This document shows positions 55,572 through 64,000 of a stretch of 64,000 nucleotides of DNA, in pieces; position 1 is the first letter of the stretch, and the number at the start of each line of letters is the position of its first letter. The notes beneath the pieces are model-generated. The model was not told the DNA's origin. It saw only the letters and a list, made by a program, of their open reading frames with translations, and made no database searches. The DNA comes from Nocardioides sp. Root1257 (lineage in GTDB: Bacteria; Actinomycetota; Actinomycetes; Propionibacteriales; Nocardioidaceae), in the NCBI RefSeq assembly GCF_001425175.1, contig NZ_LMDV01000008.1, positions 155,364-219,363 on the forward strand. The letters run 5' to 3'. Both the position numbers and the translations under genes were made by a program.

Positions 55572-56695
55572 TGGACCTGACCACGATGCTCGACGACGTC
55601 CGCGAGCTCGTCGAGTGCGAGTCGCCCTCGGCCGATCTCGAGGCCGTCGCCCGCTCGGCCGACGTCGTCGCCCGGCTCGGCACGCGCCGCTTGGGGGTCG
55701 AGCCCGAGCGGATCGTGCTGGACGGTCGCACCCACCTGCGCTGGCGCCTCGGCGCCGGCCCGTCCCGGGTGCTCGTCCTCGGCCACCACGACACGGTGTG
55801 GCCGATCGGCTCGCTGGCCACGCACCCGTGCACCGTCGAGGACGGCGTGCTGCGCGGTCCCGGCTGCTTCGACATGCTCGCCGGCCTGGTGATGGCGTTC
55901 CACGCCCTCGCCGGCACCGATGGCGTCACCCTGCTCGTGACCGGCGACGAGGAGCTCGGCTCCCCGAGCTCGCGCGGCCTCATCGAGGAGGAGGCGCGCG
56001 CCGCCGAGGCGACGCTCGTCCTGGAGGCGTCCGCCGACGGGGGCGCGCTGAAGACCGAGCGCAAGGGCGTCTCCCTGTACGACGTCCGCGTCGTCGGCCG
56101 CGCCGCCCACGCCGGGCTGGAGCCCGAGGCGGGCATCAACGCGACCATCGAGCTCGCCCACCAGGCCATCGCGGTCGCCGGGCTCGGCCGTCCCGACCTC
56201 GGCACCACGGTGACGCCGACGGCGAGCCGCGCGGGCACGACCACCAACACGGTCCCGGCCGAGGGCTCGTTCTCCGTCGACGTACGGGTGCGGACCGTCG
56301 AGGAGCAGGACCGGGTGGACGTCGCGATGCGGGCCCTGCGGGCCGTGCTTCCGGGGGCCGTGCTCGAGGTCCACGGCGGTCCGAACCGGCCGCCGCTGGA
56401 GGCCTCGGCGTCGGCCGCGCTGTTCGAGCGGGCGTCCGCGATCGCCGTACGCCTCGGCCTGCCGACGCTCACCTCGGCGGCTGTCGGCGGAGCGTCGGAC
56501 GGCAACTTCACGGCCGGCGTCGGCACCCCGACCCTCGACGGCCTCGGCGCCGTCGGCGGCGGTGCCCATGCCGACGACGAGCACGTCCTCGTGGACGAGC
56601 TGCCCGGTCGCACCGCCCTGCTCGCCGCCCTCGTGGCCGACCTGCTGGCGCAGCCGACGAACTCGGTCCTCACGGCTGGTGCCGCACGACCATGA
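55571..56695 (+). CDS. M20 family metallohydrolase (N-acyl-amino acid hydrolase-like)
   Basis: The 374-residue enzyme has M20 metal-binding motifs: GHHDTVWP (His and Asp), GPGCFDMLAGL (bridging Asp), GDEELGS (catalytic Glu and ligand) and the dimerisation lid with GRAAHAG. A late HADDEHV segment supplies the last His ligand. M20 enzymes remove N-acyl groups or C-terminal residues with two zinc ions. Next to the GNAT and racemase genes it fits the N-succinyl-L-amino acid desuccinylase of the D-to-L amino acid pathway. Its ATG overlaps the preceding stop (TGATG). Confidence 0.85.
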   Translation: MDLTTMLDDVRELVECESPSADLEAVARSADVVARLGTRRLGVEPERIVLDGRTHLRWRLGAGPSRVLVLGHHDTVWPIGSLATHPCTVEDGVLRGPGCFDMLAGLVMAFHALAGTDGVTLLVTGDEELGSPSSRGLIEEEARAAEATLVLEASADGGALKTERKGVSLYDVRVVGRAAHAGLEPEAGINATIELAHQAIAVAGLGRPDLGTTVTPTASRAGTTTNTVPAEGSFSVDVRVRTVEEQDRVDVAMRALRAVLPGAVLEVHGGPNRPPLEASASAALFERASAIAVRLGLPTLTSAAVGGASDGNFTAGVGTPTLDGLGAVGGGAHADDEHVLVDELPGRTALLAALVADLLAQPTNSVLTAGAARP

Positions 56696-57609
56696 CGACC
56701 CCGGAGGACCTGAGCAGCATGGGAACCGTGACCAACCTGACGGGTGTCGGAGCAGTGGACGCCGATCTCGACCGCGCCGTGCAGGCCGCCGACGCGGCCG
56801 CGCTGGCGGCCGGGGTGTCGGTGCGAGAGGTCGCCGACCTCGCCGAGCTGGCGGGCGTCGTCGCGCTCTACGCCGACATCTGGGGACGCGACGCCAACCC
56901 GCCGATGACGCTCGAGCTGCTGCGTGCCTTCACCAAGGCCGGCAACTACGTCGGCGGCGCCTTCGAGGGCGACCGCCTGGTGGGCGCGTGCGTCGGCTTC
57001 TTCCACGCGCCGGCCGAGGACGCCCTGCACAGCCACATCGCCGGCGTCTCCGCCGACGTGCTCGGCCGCCACGTCGGGTTCGCGCTCAAGCTGCACCAGC
57101 GCGCCTGGGCGATGCTGCGCGGCGTCTCGGAGATCGCCTGGACCTTCGACCCGCTGGTCAGCCGCAACGCCTACTTCAACCTGGTCAAGCTCGCCGCCCG
57201 TCCGGACGAGTACCTGCCGAACTTCTACGGCGCGATGCTCGACACCATCAACGGCGACGACGACTCCGACCGGCTGCTGGTGCGGTGGCGCCTGCGCGAC
57301 CCGGCGGTCGTCGCCGCGTGCGCCGGCAGCCCCGCACCCGCGCTGGTCGCCGACGAGCTCGCGGCCGGTGCCGTCGTCGCCCTCGGCATCGGCGCCGACG
57401 GCGGACCGGAGCCGGGGCAGCTGGACGGCACGACCAGCCTCGTCGCCGTCCCACCGCACATCGGCGCGCTGCGCGCCGCCGACCCGGCGCTGGCGCAGAA
57501 GTGGCGTCTCGCGGTCCGCGAGGCGCTGTCCGCCCTGGTCGACGACGGGGCCCGGATCACCGGCTTCGACCGCGCCGGCTGGTACGTCGTCACGAAGGAG
57601 CACCAGTGA
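56692..57609 (+). CDS. GNAT acyltransferase (COG3375-like)
   Basis: The 305-residue protein has a GNAT core (about residues 45-230) with GGAFEGDRLVGACVGFF, HSHIAGVSADVLGRHVGFAL (the acyl-CoA binding turn) and FDPLVSRNAYFNLVKL. This is the group found beside N-succinylamino acid racemases, where it acts as a succinyl-CoA:D-amino acid N-succinyltransferase. It overlaps both neighbours (ATGA and GTGA). A Met at 56719 (MGTVTNLTG) is an alternative start. Substrate is inferred from context. Confidence 0.8.
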   Translation: MTTPEDLSSMGTVTNLTGVGAVDADLDRAVQAADAAALAAGVSVREVADLAELAGVVALYADIWGRDANPPMTLELLRAFTKAGNYVGGAFEGDRLVGACVGFFHAPAEDALHSHIAGVSADVLGRHVGFALKLHQRAWAMLRGVSEIAWTFDPLVSRNAYFNLVKLAARPDEYLPNFYGAMLDTINGDDDSDRLLVRWRLRDPAVVAACAGSPAPALVADELAAGAVVALGIGADGGPEPGQLDGTTSLVAVPPHIGALRAADPALAQKWRLAVREALSALVDDGARITGFDRAGWYVVTKEHQ

Positions 57610-58712
57610 AGCTGACCGGAGTCGAGCTGCGACGGGTCAGCATGCCGCTGGTCTCGCCGTTCCGTACGTCGTTCGGGACCCAGACCGCGCGCGAGCTGAT
57701 GCTGCTGCGCGTCGTCACCGACGAGGGCGAGGGCTGGGGGGAGTGCGTCGCGATGGCGGACCCGCTCTACTCCTCGGAGTACAACGACGCCGCGGCCGAC
57801 GTGCTGCGCCGCTTCCTGGTGCCCGCCCTGGCGGCCGCCGGCCCGCTGGAGGCCCACACCGTCGCGACGGCGCTGGCGCCGTTCAAGGGTCACCGGATGG
57901 CCAAGGCTGCCTTGGAGATGGGCGTCCTGGACGCCGAGCTCCGGGTGCAGGGCCGGTCGTTCGGCAGCGCCCTCGGTGCCGTGCACGAGCGGGTGCCGTG
58001 CGGGGTGTCGGTCGGGATCATGGACAGCATCCCGGCGCTGCTCGACGCCGTCGGCGGCTACCTCGACGACGGCTACGTCCGCATCAAGCTCAAGATCGAG
58101 CCCGGCTGGGACGTGGAGCCGGTGCGCGCCGTCCGCGAGCGGTACGGCGACGACGTGCTGCTCCAGGTGGACGCCAACACGGCGTACACGCTGGCCGACG
58201 CGCGCCACCTCGCGAAGCTCGACCCCTTCGACCTCCTCCTCATCGAGCAGCCCCTCGACGAGGAGGACGTGCTCGGTCACGCCGACCTCGCGAAGCAGAT
58301 CCGCACGCCGGTCTGCCTCGACGAGTCGATCGTCTCGGCCCAGTCCGCGGCCGCCGCGATCCGGCTCGGGGCGGCGGCGATCGTCAACATCAAGCCCGGT
58401 CGTGTCGGCGGCTACCTGGAGGCGCGGAGGATCCACGACGTGTGCGTCGCGAACGGCGTGCCGGTGTGGTGCGGCGGCATGCTCGAGACCGGCCTCGGCC
58501 GGGCCGCCAACGTCGCCCTGGCCGCCCTCCCCGGCTTCACGCTCCCGGGTGACACGTCCGGGTCCGGTCGCTACTACCACCGCGACATCACCGCGCCCTT
58601 CGTCCTCGAGGACGGCCACCTGTCGGTGCCGACCGGACCGGGTCTCGGGGTGACGCCGCTCGAGGATGCGCTGGCCGAGGTCACGACGGCGACCGAGTGG
58701 CTGGCCGTCTGA
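57606..58712 (+). CDS. enolase-superfamily N-acylamino acid racemase / o-succinylbenzoate synthase-like
   Basis: The 368-residue protein belongs to the muconate lactonising subgroup of the enolase superfamily. The catalytic set falls at positions used to number characterised N-acylamino acid racemases: Lys161 and Lys163 in IKLKIEPG, metal ligands Asp189 (QVDAN), Glu214 (IEQPL) and Asp239 (LDES), and Lys263 in NIKPGR. Such enzymes racemise N-succinyl- or N-acylamino acids and often also have o-succinylbenzoate synthase activity. With a GNAT and an M20 gene adjacent and no menaquinone gene nearby, the racemase role is preferred. Start is GTG at 57606. Confidence 0.87.
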   Translation: MKLTGVELRRVSMPLVSPFRTSFGTQTARELMLLRVVTDEGEGWGECVAMADPLYSSEYNDAAADVLRRFLVPALAAAGPLEAHTVATALAPFKGHRMAKAALEMGVLDAELRVQGRSFGSALGAVHERVPCGVSVGIMDSIPALLDAVGGYLDDGYVRIKLKIEPGWDVEPVRAVRERYGDDVLLQVDANTAYTLADARHLAKLDPFDLLLIEQPLDEEDVLGHADLAKQIRTPVCLDESIVSAQSAAAAIRLGAAAIVNIKPGRVGGYLEARRIHDVCVANGVPVWCGGMLETGLGRAANVALAALPGFTLPGDTSGSGRYYHRDITAPFVLEDGHLSVPTGPGLGVTPLEDALAEVTTATEWLAV

Positions 58713-58734
58713 TCGTCGTACGCTGACGACCGCC

Positions 58735-60369
58735 ATGACGACGGTCCCCACCCCCCGCCCGCGCGCCGGACTCGGCCGCGTCCTCGACGACCTCGGGGCT
58801 ACCCTGCTCGACCTCGTCCACGGCGACGCCGACCGCGTCGACGACATCGGCGGCGTGGTGATCCACGACCCCGTCGACGCACCATTGCTGCCACCGCAGG
58901 CGCTGGTGCTCGGGGTCGGCGTCGACGGTCCCGAGCAGGTCGGCGCCCTGCTCGAGGTGCTGGGACCGGCCGGGGCCGTGGGCCTGGTGCTTCGCGCGCC
59001 CGTCCAGGCGACGCCCGAGGTCCGCGCCGCGGCCGACGCCGCCGGGGTCGCCCTGCTCGGGCTCAGTCGCGGCGTGCCCTGGGCCCACCTCGCGGCGATG
59101 CTGCGCTCGCTGCTCGCCGAGGGCGACGTCCGGGTCGCCGACGAGGAGACCCTCGGCGGGCTCCCGTCCGGCGACCTCTTCGCCGTCGCCAACGCCATCG
59201 CCTCGCTGCTCGACGCGCCGATCACCATCGAGGACCGCAGCTCGCGGGTGCTGGCCTTCTCGGGCCGCCAGGACGAGGCCGACCCGTCGCGGGTCGAGAC
59301 GGTCCTCGGGCGGCAGGTGCCGGAGCGCTATGCCCGGATCCTCAACGAGCGCGGGGTCTTCGGCGACCTCTACCGCACCGACGGGCCGGTCTACATCGAC
59401 CCGGTCGCCGACCAGGGTGACGCGTTCTCGATGCCACGGGTCGCGATCGCGGTCCGGGCGGGCGACGAGGTGCTCGGCTCCATCTGGGCCGCCGTGCCGG
59501 GTCCGCTCAGCGCGGAGCGCACGCGCGCGCTGGTCGACGCCGGCAAGCTCGTCGCCCTGCACCTGCTCCGGGTCCGGGCCGGCACCGACGTACGCCGCCG
59601 GGTGCGCGCCGACCTCGTCAGCTCGGTCCTCGAGGGCGGCGCGGGCGCGCGGGAGGCGCTCGAGAGGCTCGGCCTCCTCGACACCCCCATCGTGGTCCTC
59701 GGCGTGACCTCGGTGGATCCCGCGTCGTCGGAGGACGCGTCGCAGGCGCACGAGCTCCAGCGGCTCGCGGACGCCTTCGCGCTGCACCTCAACGCCGTGG
59801 TCCCGCGCTCGGCCGCGGCCCTGCTCGGCGGCGTCGTCTACGGGCTCGCCGCGACCAGCGGCACGCCCGCCGAGAGCGAGCAGCGCGCCGGCCAGCTCGC
59901 CGCCGTGTTCCTGGACCGGATCGGCGACCGGTCCCGTCCCGTCGTCGCGATCGGCGGCGTGGCCACCTCCGTGGCCGAGATCGTCGCGGCCCGCACCTCC
60001 ACCGACCGCATCCTGCGGGTGCTGCGCGAGCGCCCGCCCGGCATCCGGGTCGCCCGCCTCGCGGACGTGCAGACCGACGCGCTGCTGCTCGACCTGCGCG
60101 ACCTCGCGGCCACGCGCAACGACCGGCCGACCGGCCCGCTCGACCGGCTGATGCGCTACGACCGCAAGCACGACGCCCACCTCGTCGACACGTTGCGCGC
60201 GTGGCTCGACGCGTTCGGCGACGTCGCGCTCGCCTCCGAGCGACTCTTCGTGCACACCAACACGTTCCGCTACCGGCTCCGCCGCGTCGCCGAGGTGGGG
60301 GAGATCGACCTGCGCGACCCGCGGCAGCGGTTCGCGGTGATGCTCGAGCTGGCCGTTCTGGGTGAGTGA
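58735..60369 (+). CDS. PucR-family transcriptional regulator
   Basis: The 544-residue regulator has an N-terminal PucR-like sensory domain (about 1-130), a GGDEF-like or GAF-type middle region, and the C-terminal helix-turn-helix (about 480-540, VDTLRAWLDAFGDVALASER and HTNTFRYRLRRVAEV), typical of PucR regulators of purine, amino acid and amine use. It follows the racemase gene by 22 bases on the same strand. It probably controls this island in response to an amino acid or derivative; the ligand is unknown. Confidence 0.85.
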   Translation: MTTVPTPRPRAGLGRVLDDLGATLLDLVHGDADRVDDIGGVVIHDPVDAPLLPPQALVLGVGVDGPEQVGALLEVLGPAGAVGLVLRAPVQATPEVRAAADAAGVALLGLSRGVPWAHLAAMLRSLLAEGDVRVADEETLGGLPSGDLFAVANAIASLLDAPITIEDRSSRVLAFSGRQDEADPSRVETVLGRQVPERYARILNERGVFGDLYRTDGPVYIDPVADQGDAFSMPRVAIAVRAGDEVLGSIWAAVPGPLSAERTRALVDAGKLVALHLLRVRAGTDVRRRVRADLVSSVLEGGAGAREALERLGLLDTPIVVLGVTSVDPASSEDASQAHELQRLADAFALHLNAVVPRSAAALLGGVVYGLAATSGTPAESEQRAGQLAAVFLDRIGDRSRPVVAIGGVATSVAEIVAARTSTDRILRVLRERPPGIRVARLADVQTDALLLDLRDLAATRNDRPTGPLDRLMRYDRKHDAHLVDTLRAWLDAFGDVALASERLFVHTNTFRYRLRRVAEVGEIDLRDPRQRFAVMLELAVLGE

Positions 60370-60398
60370 GGGGCGTCGCCCACCGGCCACCAACCGGA

Positions 60399-60428
60399 TT
60401 CGTGCGACCTCTCGGCCCGCTCTATGCT
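60399..60428 (+). promoter_or_regulatory. candidate promoter of tRNA-Glu
   Basis: TTCGTG (60399-60404) and TATGCT (60423-60428) are separated by 18 bases, with the -10 element 16 bases before the mature tRNA. The -10 matches well. Confidence 0.45.
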
Positions 60429-60444
60429 GTGCCGAGCACGTCCG

Positions 60445-60517
60445 GCCCCCATCGTCTAGCGGCCCAGGACCCCGCCCTTTCACGGCGGTAGCACGGGTTC
60501 GAATCCCGTTGGGGGTG
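60445..60517 (+). tRNA. tRNA-Glu (TTC)
   Basis: The 73-base cloverleaf has acceptor GCCCCCA paired with TGGGGGT (one G-T pair at the end) and discriminator G. The anticodon stem CCGCC/GGCGG encloses CTTTCAC with anticodon TTC, and the T-arm has GGGTTCGAATCCC. CCA is encoded at 60518-60520. Confidence 0.95.
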
Positions 60518-60605
60518 CCACACCTCGTCGCAGGCCGGGACCGCGGTCGCGAGCTCATTCACGTGCTGGTCACGCGGGCGTCGTCCGGGTGGGCCGATAC
60601 GGACG

Positions 60606-60633
60606 TTGAATCGTTGCAAATGCTCCCTAGGTT
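60606..60633 (+). promoter_or_regulatory. candidate promoter of the GH92 gene
   Basis: TTGAAT (60606-60611) and TAGGTT (60628-60633) are separated by 16 bases, 43 bases before the GH92 start. The surrounding stretch is relatively AT-rich. Confidence 0.45.
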
Positions 60634-60676
60634 CCTTGCGGTTCTCGGCCCTCCCCCTGCCCAAGGAAGCGACTGC

Positions 60677-63600
60677 ATGCCCATCTCGCGCTCACGTCGT
60701 TCGCGCACGCCTCGCGTCATCCCCTCCCTCGTCGCCGCCGCGCTGGCCGCGGTCGGCCTCGCCGCCGCACCGGCCGGTACGGCGACGGCCGCACCGGCGG
60801 CGACCGACTACACCCAGCTCGTCAACCCGTTCATGTCCACCCAGGGCGACAACGGCCAGAACATCCCGGGCGCCCAGGTGCCCCACGGCCTGGCCAAGCC
60901 GAACCCGATGACCTCGCCGGGGCGCACCCACTCCGGCTACGACTACGCGCAGAGCAGCATCAGGGGCTTCACGCTCTCCAACCTGGACGGGGTCGGCGGC
61001 TCCGGCGGCGGAGGTGACCTGCTGGTCGTGCCGACGTACTCGACGTACACCGCACGACCGGCGACCAGCACGTACGCGCTGCCCTTCTCGCACACCGACG
61101 AGACGGCGGAGCCCGGCTACTACCAGGTGGGCCTGCAGGCGCCGCAGGGCACGATCGGCTCCGAGCTGACCGCCACGGTCCGCACCGGCCTCGAGCGGTT
61201 CACGTTCCCCCAGGCCGGCAAGGCCTCGCTGGTCCTCGACCTGCAGAACAACTTCACCGGGCGGCTCAGCTCGGACCTCACCGTGAAGACGCTCGACGAC
61301 GGCCGGGCGGAGCTCTTCGGCAACGTCGCCGGCACCTTCAACGGCTACAACTACAAGCTCTACTTCGACTCGGTCACCAGCGCCCCCGTGGCCAGCGTGA
61401 AGACCTGGGGCGACGGCGCCGCCTTCGGCGCGACGAAGCACCGCACCGGCACCGACACCGGCGCCGTGGTCACCTTCGACGTGACCGCCGGCCAGAAGGT
61501 GCAGCTCAACACCACGCTGTCGCCGATCAGCGTCGCCCAGGCGCGTCAGGACCAGGCGGCCGAACTGACCGGCAAGTCCTTCGACGACGTCCGCGCGGAC
61601 GCGCACGACGACTGGCAGGAGACGCTGGGCAAGGTCGCGGTCACCTCCGACGCCACCAGCGACCCCGACGGGGACCTGGAGAAGATCTTCTACACGAGCC
61701 TCTACCGGATGCTCGCCACGCCGACCAACGCCACCAGCACCGACGGCACCTACCGAGGCGTCGACGGCGCGGTCCACCGGGCCGACGGCTACACGCACTA
61801 CGACGGCTGGGGCACCTGGGACGACTTCCGCAAGTACTCGGTGCTCGCCACCATGTACCCGGACATGTACGCCGACGTGGTCCAGTCGCTCGTCGACATC
61901 TACGCCGACGACGCCAACGTGGGCAACGCGACCCTGAGCAGCCGCACGATGGCCGTGCCGACCGTCCGCTTCGAGCGCTCGGCGATCGTCATCGCCGACG
62001 CCGTCTCGAAGGGCGTGCACCTGGACCGGCTGGCGCAGGCCTTCCCGGCGCTCGTCGCCAACTCCAACACCTACAGCTCGGCCAACCAGGCCCTCGGCTA
62101 CATCGCCGGCGACCCCGGCACGACCGTCGCGACGTCGTACGACGACTACGCGCTCTCCGTGATCGCGAAGGCGCTGGGCAGGACCGCCGACGCCACGTCG
62201 TACGCCGCTCGCTCGGGCAACTACAAGAACGTCCTGAAGCCGGCCGCGTGGACGGCCGAGGACAGCACCCCGGTCGCGGTCCTCTCCTCGCGCAACGCCG
62301 CGGGCGCCTTCGCCAACGACGACCTGGAGCAGTTCCAGGCCGCCGGGCTCTACCAGGGCACGCTCTGGCAGTTCAACTGGTACCCCGCGCAGGACATGGC
62401 CGGTCTGATCTCCGCCATGGGCGGCACCGCCGCCACGCAGAAGGCGCTCAGCCACTACTTCGGCGAGCAGGCACCCGACGACGGCACCAAGATGCTGAAG
62501 TCCAACGCCAACGAGGTCGACCTGCAGACGCCGTACCTCTTCAACTACCTGGGCCAGCCGGCGAAGACCCAGAAGTGGGTCCGTGACCTCTACACGAAGG
62601 CGACCTGGCAGCAGTACATCGCCACCGGCGGCACCGACGGCAACAACCCGCCGTCGAGCAACGGCAAGCTGACGCCGCCGATCAGGACGAAGGTCTTCAA
62701 GAACGAGCCGCTGGGCTTCCTGCCCACCATGGACGACGACACCGGCGCGATGTCGGCGACGTTCGTGGCGGCCGCGCTCGGCCTCTACCCGGTGACGGCC
62801 GGCTCGTCGCAGTACCAGGTCGGCTCGCCGTTCTTCCCGCGTGTCGACATCACGCACGACGACGGCACCAGCTTCAGTGTCGTCGCCGACGGCGTCTCCC
62901 CGGACGACTACTACATCCAGGACGCCACGCTCGACGGCAAGGCCTACGGCAACACCTGGGTCGACTACGACGACATCGTCGGCGACGGCTCGTTCGACGT
63001 CACGATGGGCGACGCCGCCTCCACCTGGGGCTCGACCAGCAAGCCGGCGTTCTCGCTGAGCACGGCGGGGGCGGACACCCCCGCGACTGCCACCGTGACC
63101 TCGGACCGCACGACGGTCGCCGCGGACGCGGAGGGCGACGTCGACGGCACCATCAGGATGACGCTGAACGGCGCGTCGTTCGCGGGCGCGAACGGCGACG
63201 AGCTCACCGGCTCCGGCAAGGTCGTCGTCGCCGGTCTGCCCAGCGGCGTCACCGCCACCGCGACCCGGACCAGCGGCACCGCGCTGACCGTCCACGTCAC
63301 CGGCACGCTGCCGAAGCTCGCGAGGTCGAGGTTCGCCGTACGGCTCACCGACGCGGCGCTCGCCGGCGGCGTCGCCGCGGCGTCGGTCACCGGCACCGGC
63401 CTGTCGATGCGCGACCCGTTCGCCGTCGTCGTCACCGACCACTGGCGCGCGCAGCTGCGGGCGACGTACGACGAGGCGCGGCTGGTCGTGGCCGGCAACT
63501 ACGACGGCTCGACGTACGCCGCGCTGGTCAGCGCGCGCAACAGCGCCCGGACCGTCCTGGCCGACACGACGGCGACCGACGACGAGATCAACAACGCCGA

Positions 63601-64000
63601 CGCCACCCTCAGCGGGACGCTCGACGGTCTGGTCCTGAGCCAGGGCGGCTATCGCAGGCTCGAGGCCGAGAAGCACGACTCGTGGTCGGGCGGGGCGGAC
63701 CTGCACGACGAGGCCTCCGGCATCGGTGGTGTGCGTCCCGGCTCGTGGATCGCGTTCAACGGCGTCACGTTCGGTGCCGACCAAGTCCCGGACCAGATCC
63801 AGGTCCGCTACTCGGGCGCGTCCGCCGACGGCTACGCGAACGCCGCCGTCGAGGTGCACCTCGGTGCGGCCGACGGGCCGCTGCTGGCGAAGGTCGCGAC
63901 CCCGCCGACGGCGTCGAGCTTCGGCACGTACGCCACGGCGACCGCTGACCTCACGAACGTGGAGGCCCTGCTGGCCGCTGCTCCGGCGACCGTCTACTTC
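60677..64000 (+). CDS. secreted GH92 family glycosidase with FIVAR and CBM-like domains, partial
   Basis: The gene starts at ATG 60677 with AAGGAAG seven bases upstream and stays open for 1108 codons to the window edge. A signal peptide (about residues 1-39, ending TATAAP) is followed by the GH92 N-terminal beta domain (LVNPFMSTQGDNG), the catalytic (alpha/alpha)6 domain with HYDGWGTWDDFRKYS and FLPTMDDDTGAMSA, then a FIVAR-type helical module (about 920-990) and a CBM6-like beta domain (YRRLEAEKHDSWSGG). GH92 enzymes are calcium-dependent exo-alpha-mannosidases. Secreted mannosidase action on mannan or glycoproteins is inferred. Confidence 0.88.
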   Translation, partial: MPISRSRRSRTPRVIPSLVAAALAAVGLAAAPAGTATAAPAATDYTQLVNPFMSTQGDNGQNIPGAQVPHGLAKPNPMTSPGRTHSGYDYAQSSIRGFTLSNLDGVGGSGGGGDLLVVPTYSTYTARPATSTYALPFSHTDETAEPGYYQVGLQAPQGTIGSELTATVRTGLERFTFPQAGKASLVLDLQNNFTGRLSSDLTVKTLDDGRAELFGNVAGTFNGYNYKLYFDSVTSAPVASVKTWGDGAAFGATKHRTGTDTGAVVTFDVTAGQKVQLNTTLSPISVAQARQDQAAELTGKSFDDVRADAHDDWQETLGKVAVTSDATSDPDGDLEKIFYTSLYRMLATPTNATSTDGTYRGVDGAVHRADGYTHYDGWGTWDDFRKYSVLATMYPDMYADVVQSLVDIYADDANVGNATLSSRTMAVPTVRFERSAIVIADAVSKGVHLDRLAQAFPALVANSNTYSSANQALGYIAGDPGTTVATSYDDYALSVIAKALGRTADATSYAARSGNYKNVLKPAAWTAEDSTPVAVLSSRNAAGAFANDDLEQFQAAGLYQGTLWQFNWYPAQDMAGLISAMGGTAATQKALSHYFGEQAPDDGTKMLKSNANEVDLQTPYLFNYLGQPAKTQKWVRDLYTKATWQQYIATGGTDGNNPPSSNGKLTPPIRTKVFKNEPLGFLPTMDDDTGAMSATFVAAALGLYPVTAGSSQYQVGSPFFPRVDITHDDGTSFSVVADGVSPDDYYIQDATLDGKAYGNTWVDYDDIVGDGSFDVTMGDAASTWGSTSKPAFSLSTAGADTPATATVTSDRTTVAADAEGDVDGTIRMTLNGASFAGANGDELTGSGKVVVAGLPSGVTATATRTSGTALTVHVTGTLPKLARSRFAVRLTDAALAGGVAAASVTGTGLSMRDPFAVVVTDHWRAQLRATYDEARLVVAGNYDGSTYAALVSARNSARTVLADTTATDDEINNADATLSGTLDGLVLSQGGYRRLEAEKHDSWSGGADLHDEASGIGGVRPGSWIAFNGVTFGADQVPDQIQVRYSGASADGYANAAVEVHLGAADGPLLAKVATPPTASSFGTYATATADLTNVEALLAAAPATVYF

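Noticed and set aside
57606..58712. Calling the enolase-superfamily gene menC for menaquinone synthesis.
   Set aside because: No other menaquinone gene is nearby, while the GNAT and M20 partners match an N-acylamino acid racemase setting.

Overview
The window is chromosomal DNA of a high-GC Gram-positive actinobacterium. The gene content and order (mtrAB-lpqB, a long-form hpf, an Rv3235-type gene beside secA, Mrp next to TatB, a DUF222/HNH gene) and frequent GTG starts suggest a Nocardioides-like member of the Propionibacteriales; the genus is inferred. I saw no phage, insertion sequence, CRISPR array or rRNA.

Region 1 (1-1.8 kb) holds the end of an acyl-CoA module: a MaoC hydratase cut by the window edge, a DUF5302 protein and an acyl-CoA dehydrogenase that resemble the mesaconyl-CoA hydratase and methylsuccinyl-CoA dehydrogenase of the ethylmalonyl-CoA pathway. 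Region 2 (2-13.4 kb) is an envelope and secretion locus: three exported endonuclease/exonuclease/phosphatase (EEP) proteins, two sulfotransferases, an OafA-type acyltransferase with an SGNH domain, a LicD-like/methyltransferase fusion, a small coiled-coil protein and a secreted phospholipase D-like protein. Four of these form a stop/start-overlapping operon. Region 3 (13.5-20.5 kb) is housekeeping: MgtE-N/CBS protein, DUF1003 protein, Mrp, TatB, a LysM protein and an Rv3235-type protein, with a glycosyltransferase and a methyltransferase inserted.

Region 4 (20.5-32.8 kb) is the conserved minus-strand block ahcY, mtrA, mtrB, lpqB, comF, hpf, response regulator, YcaQ-like protein, secA, with strong hairpins after hpf and ahcY. 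Region 5 (33-45 kb) is accessory: a DUF222/HNH nuclease with a LexA-like box 18 bases before its start, a GntR-ABC operon, a DUF6351 esterase-like protein, an ABC exporter behind a perfect 16-bp inverted repeat, and an I36-type secreted protein / ECF sigma / CU044-type membrane protein set, then tRNA-Phe.

Region 6 (45.6-60.4 kb) is the most interesting: ten plus-strand genes, mostly overlapping by 4 bases, for a peptide ABC transporter (with a permease-ATPase fusion), two beta-lactamase-fold hydrolases (one fused to an S9 peptidase), an M20 hydrolase, a GNAT acyltransferase, an enolase-superfamily N-acylamino acid racemase and a PucR regulator. The last three enzymes match the N-succinylamino acid racemase route that turns D- into L-amino acids, so the island looks like a system to import, cut and salvage D-amino-acid peptides, possibly from peptidoglycan. 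The window ends with tRNA-Glu and a large secreted GH92 glycosidase that runs off the edge.
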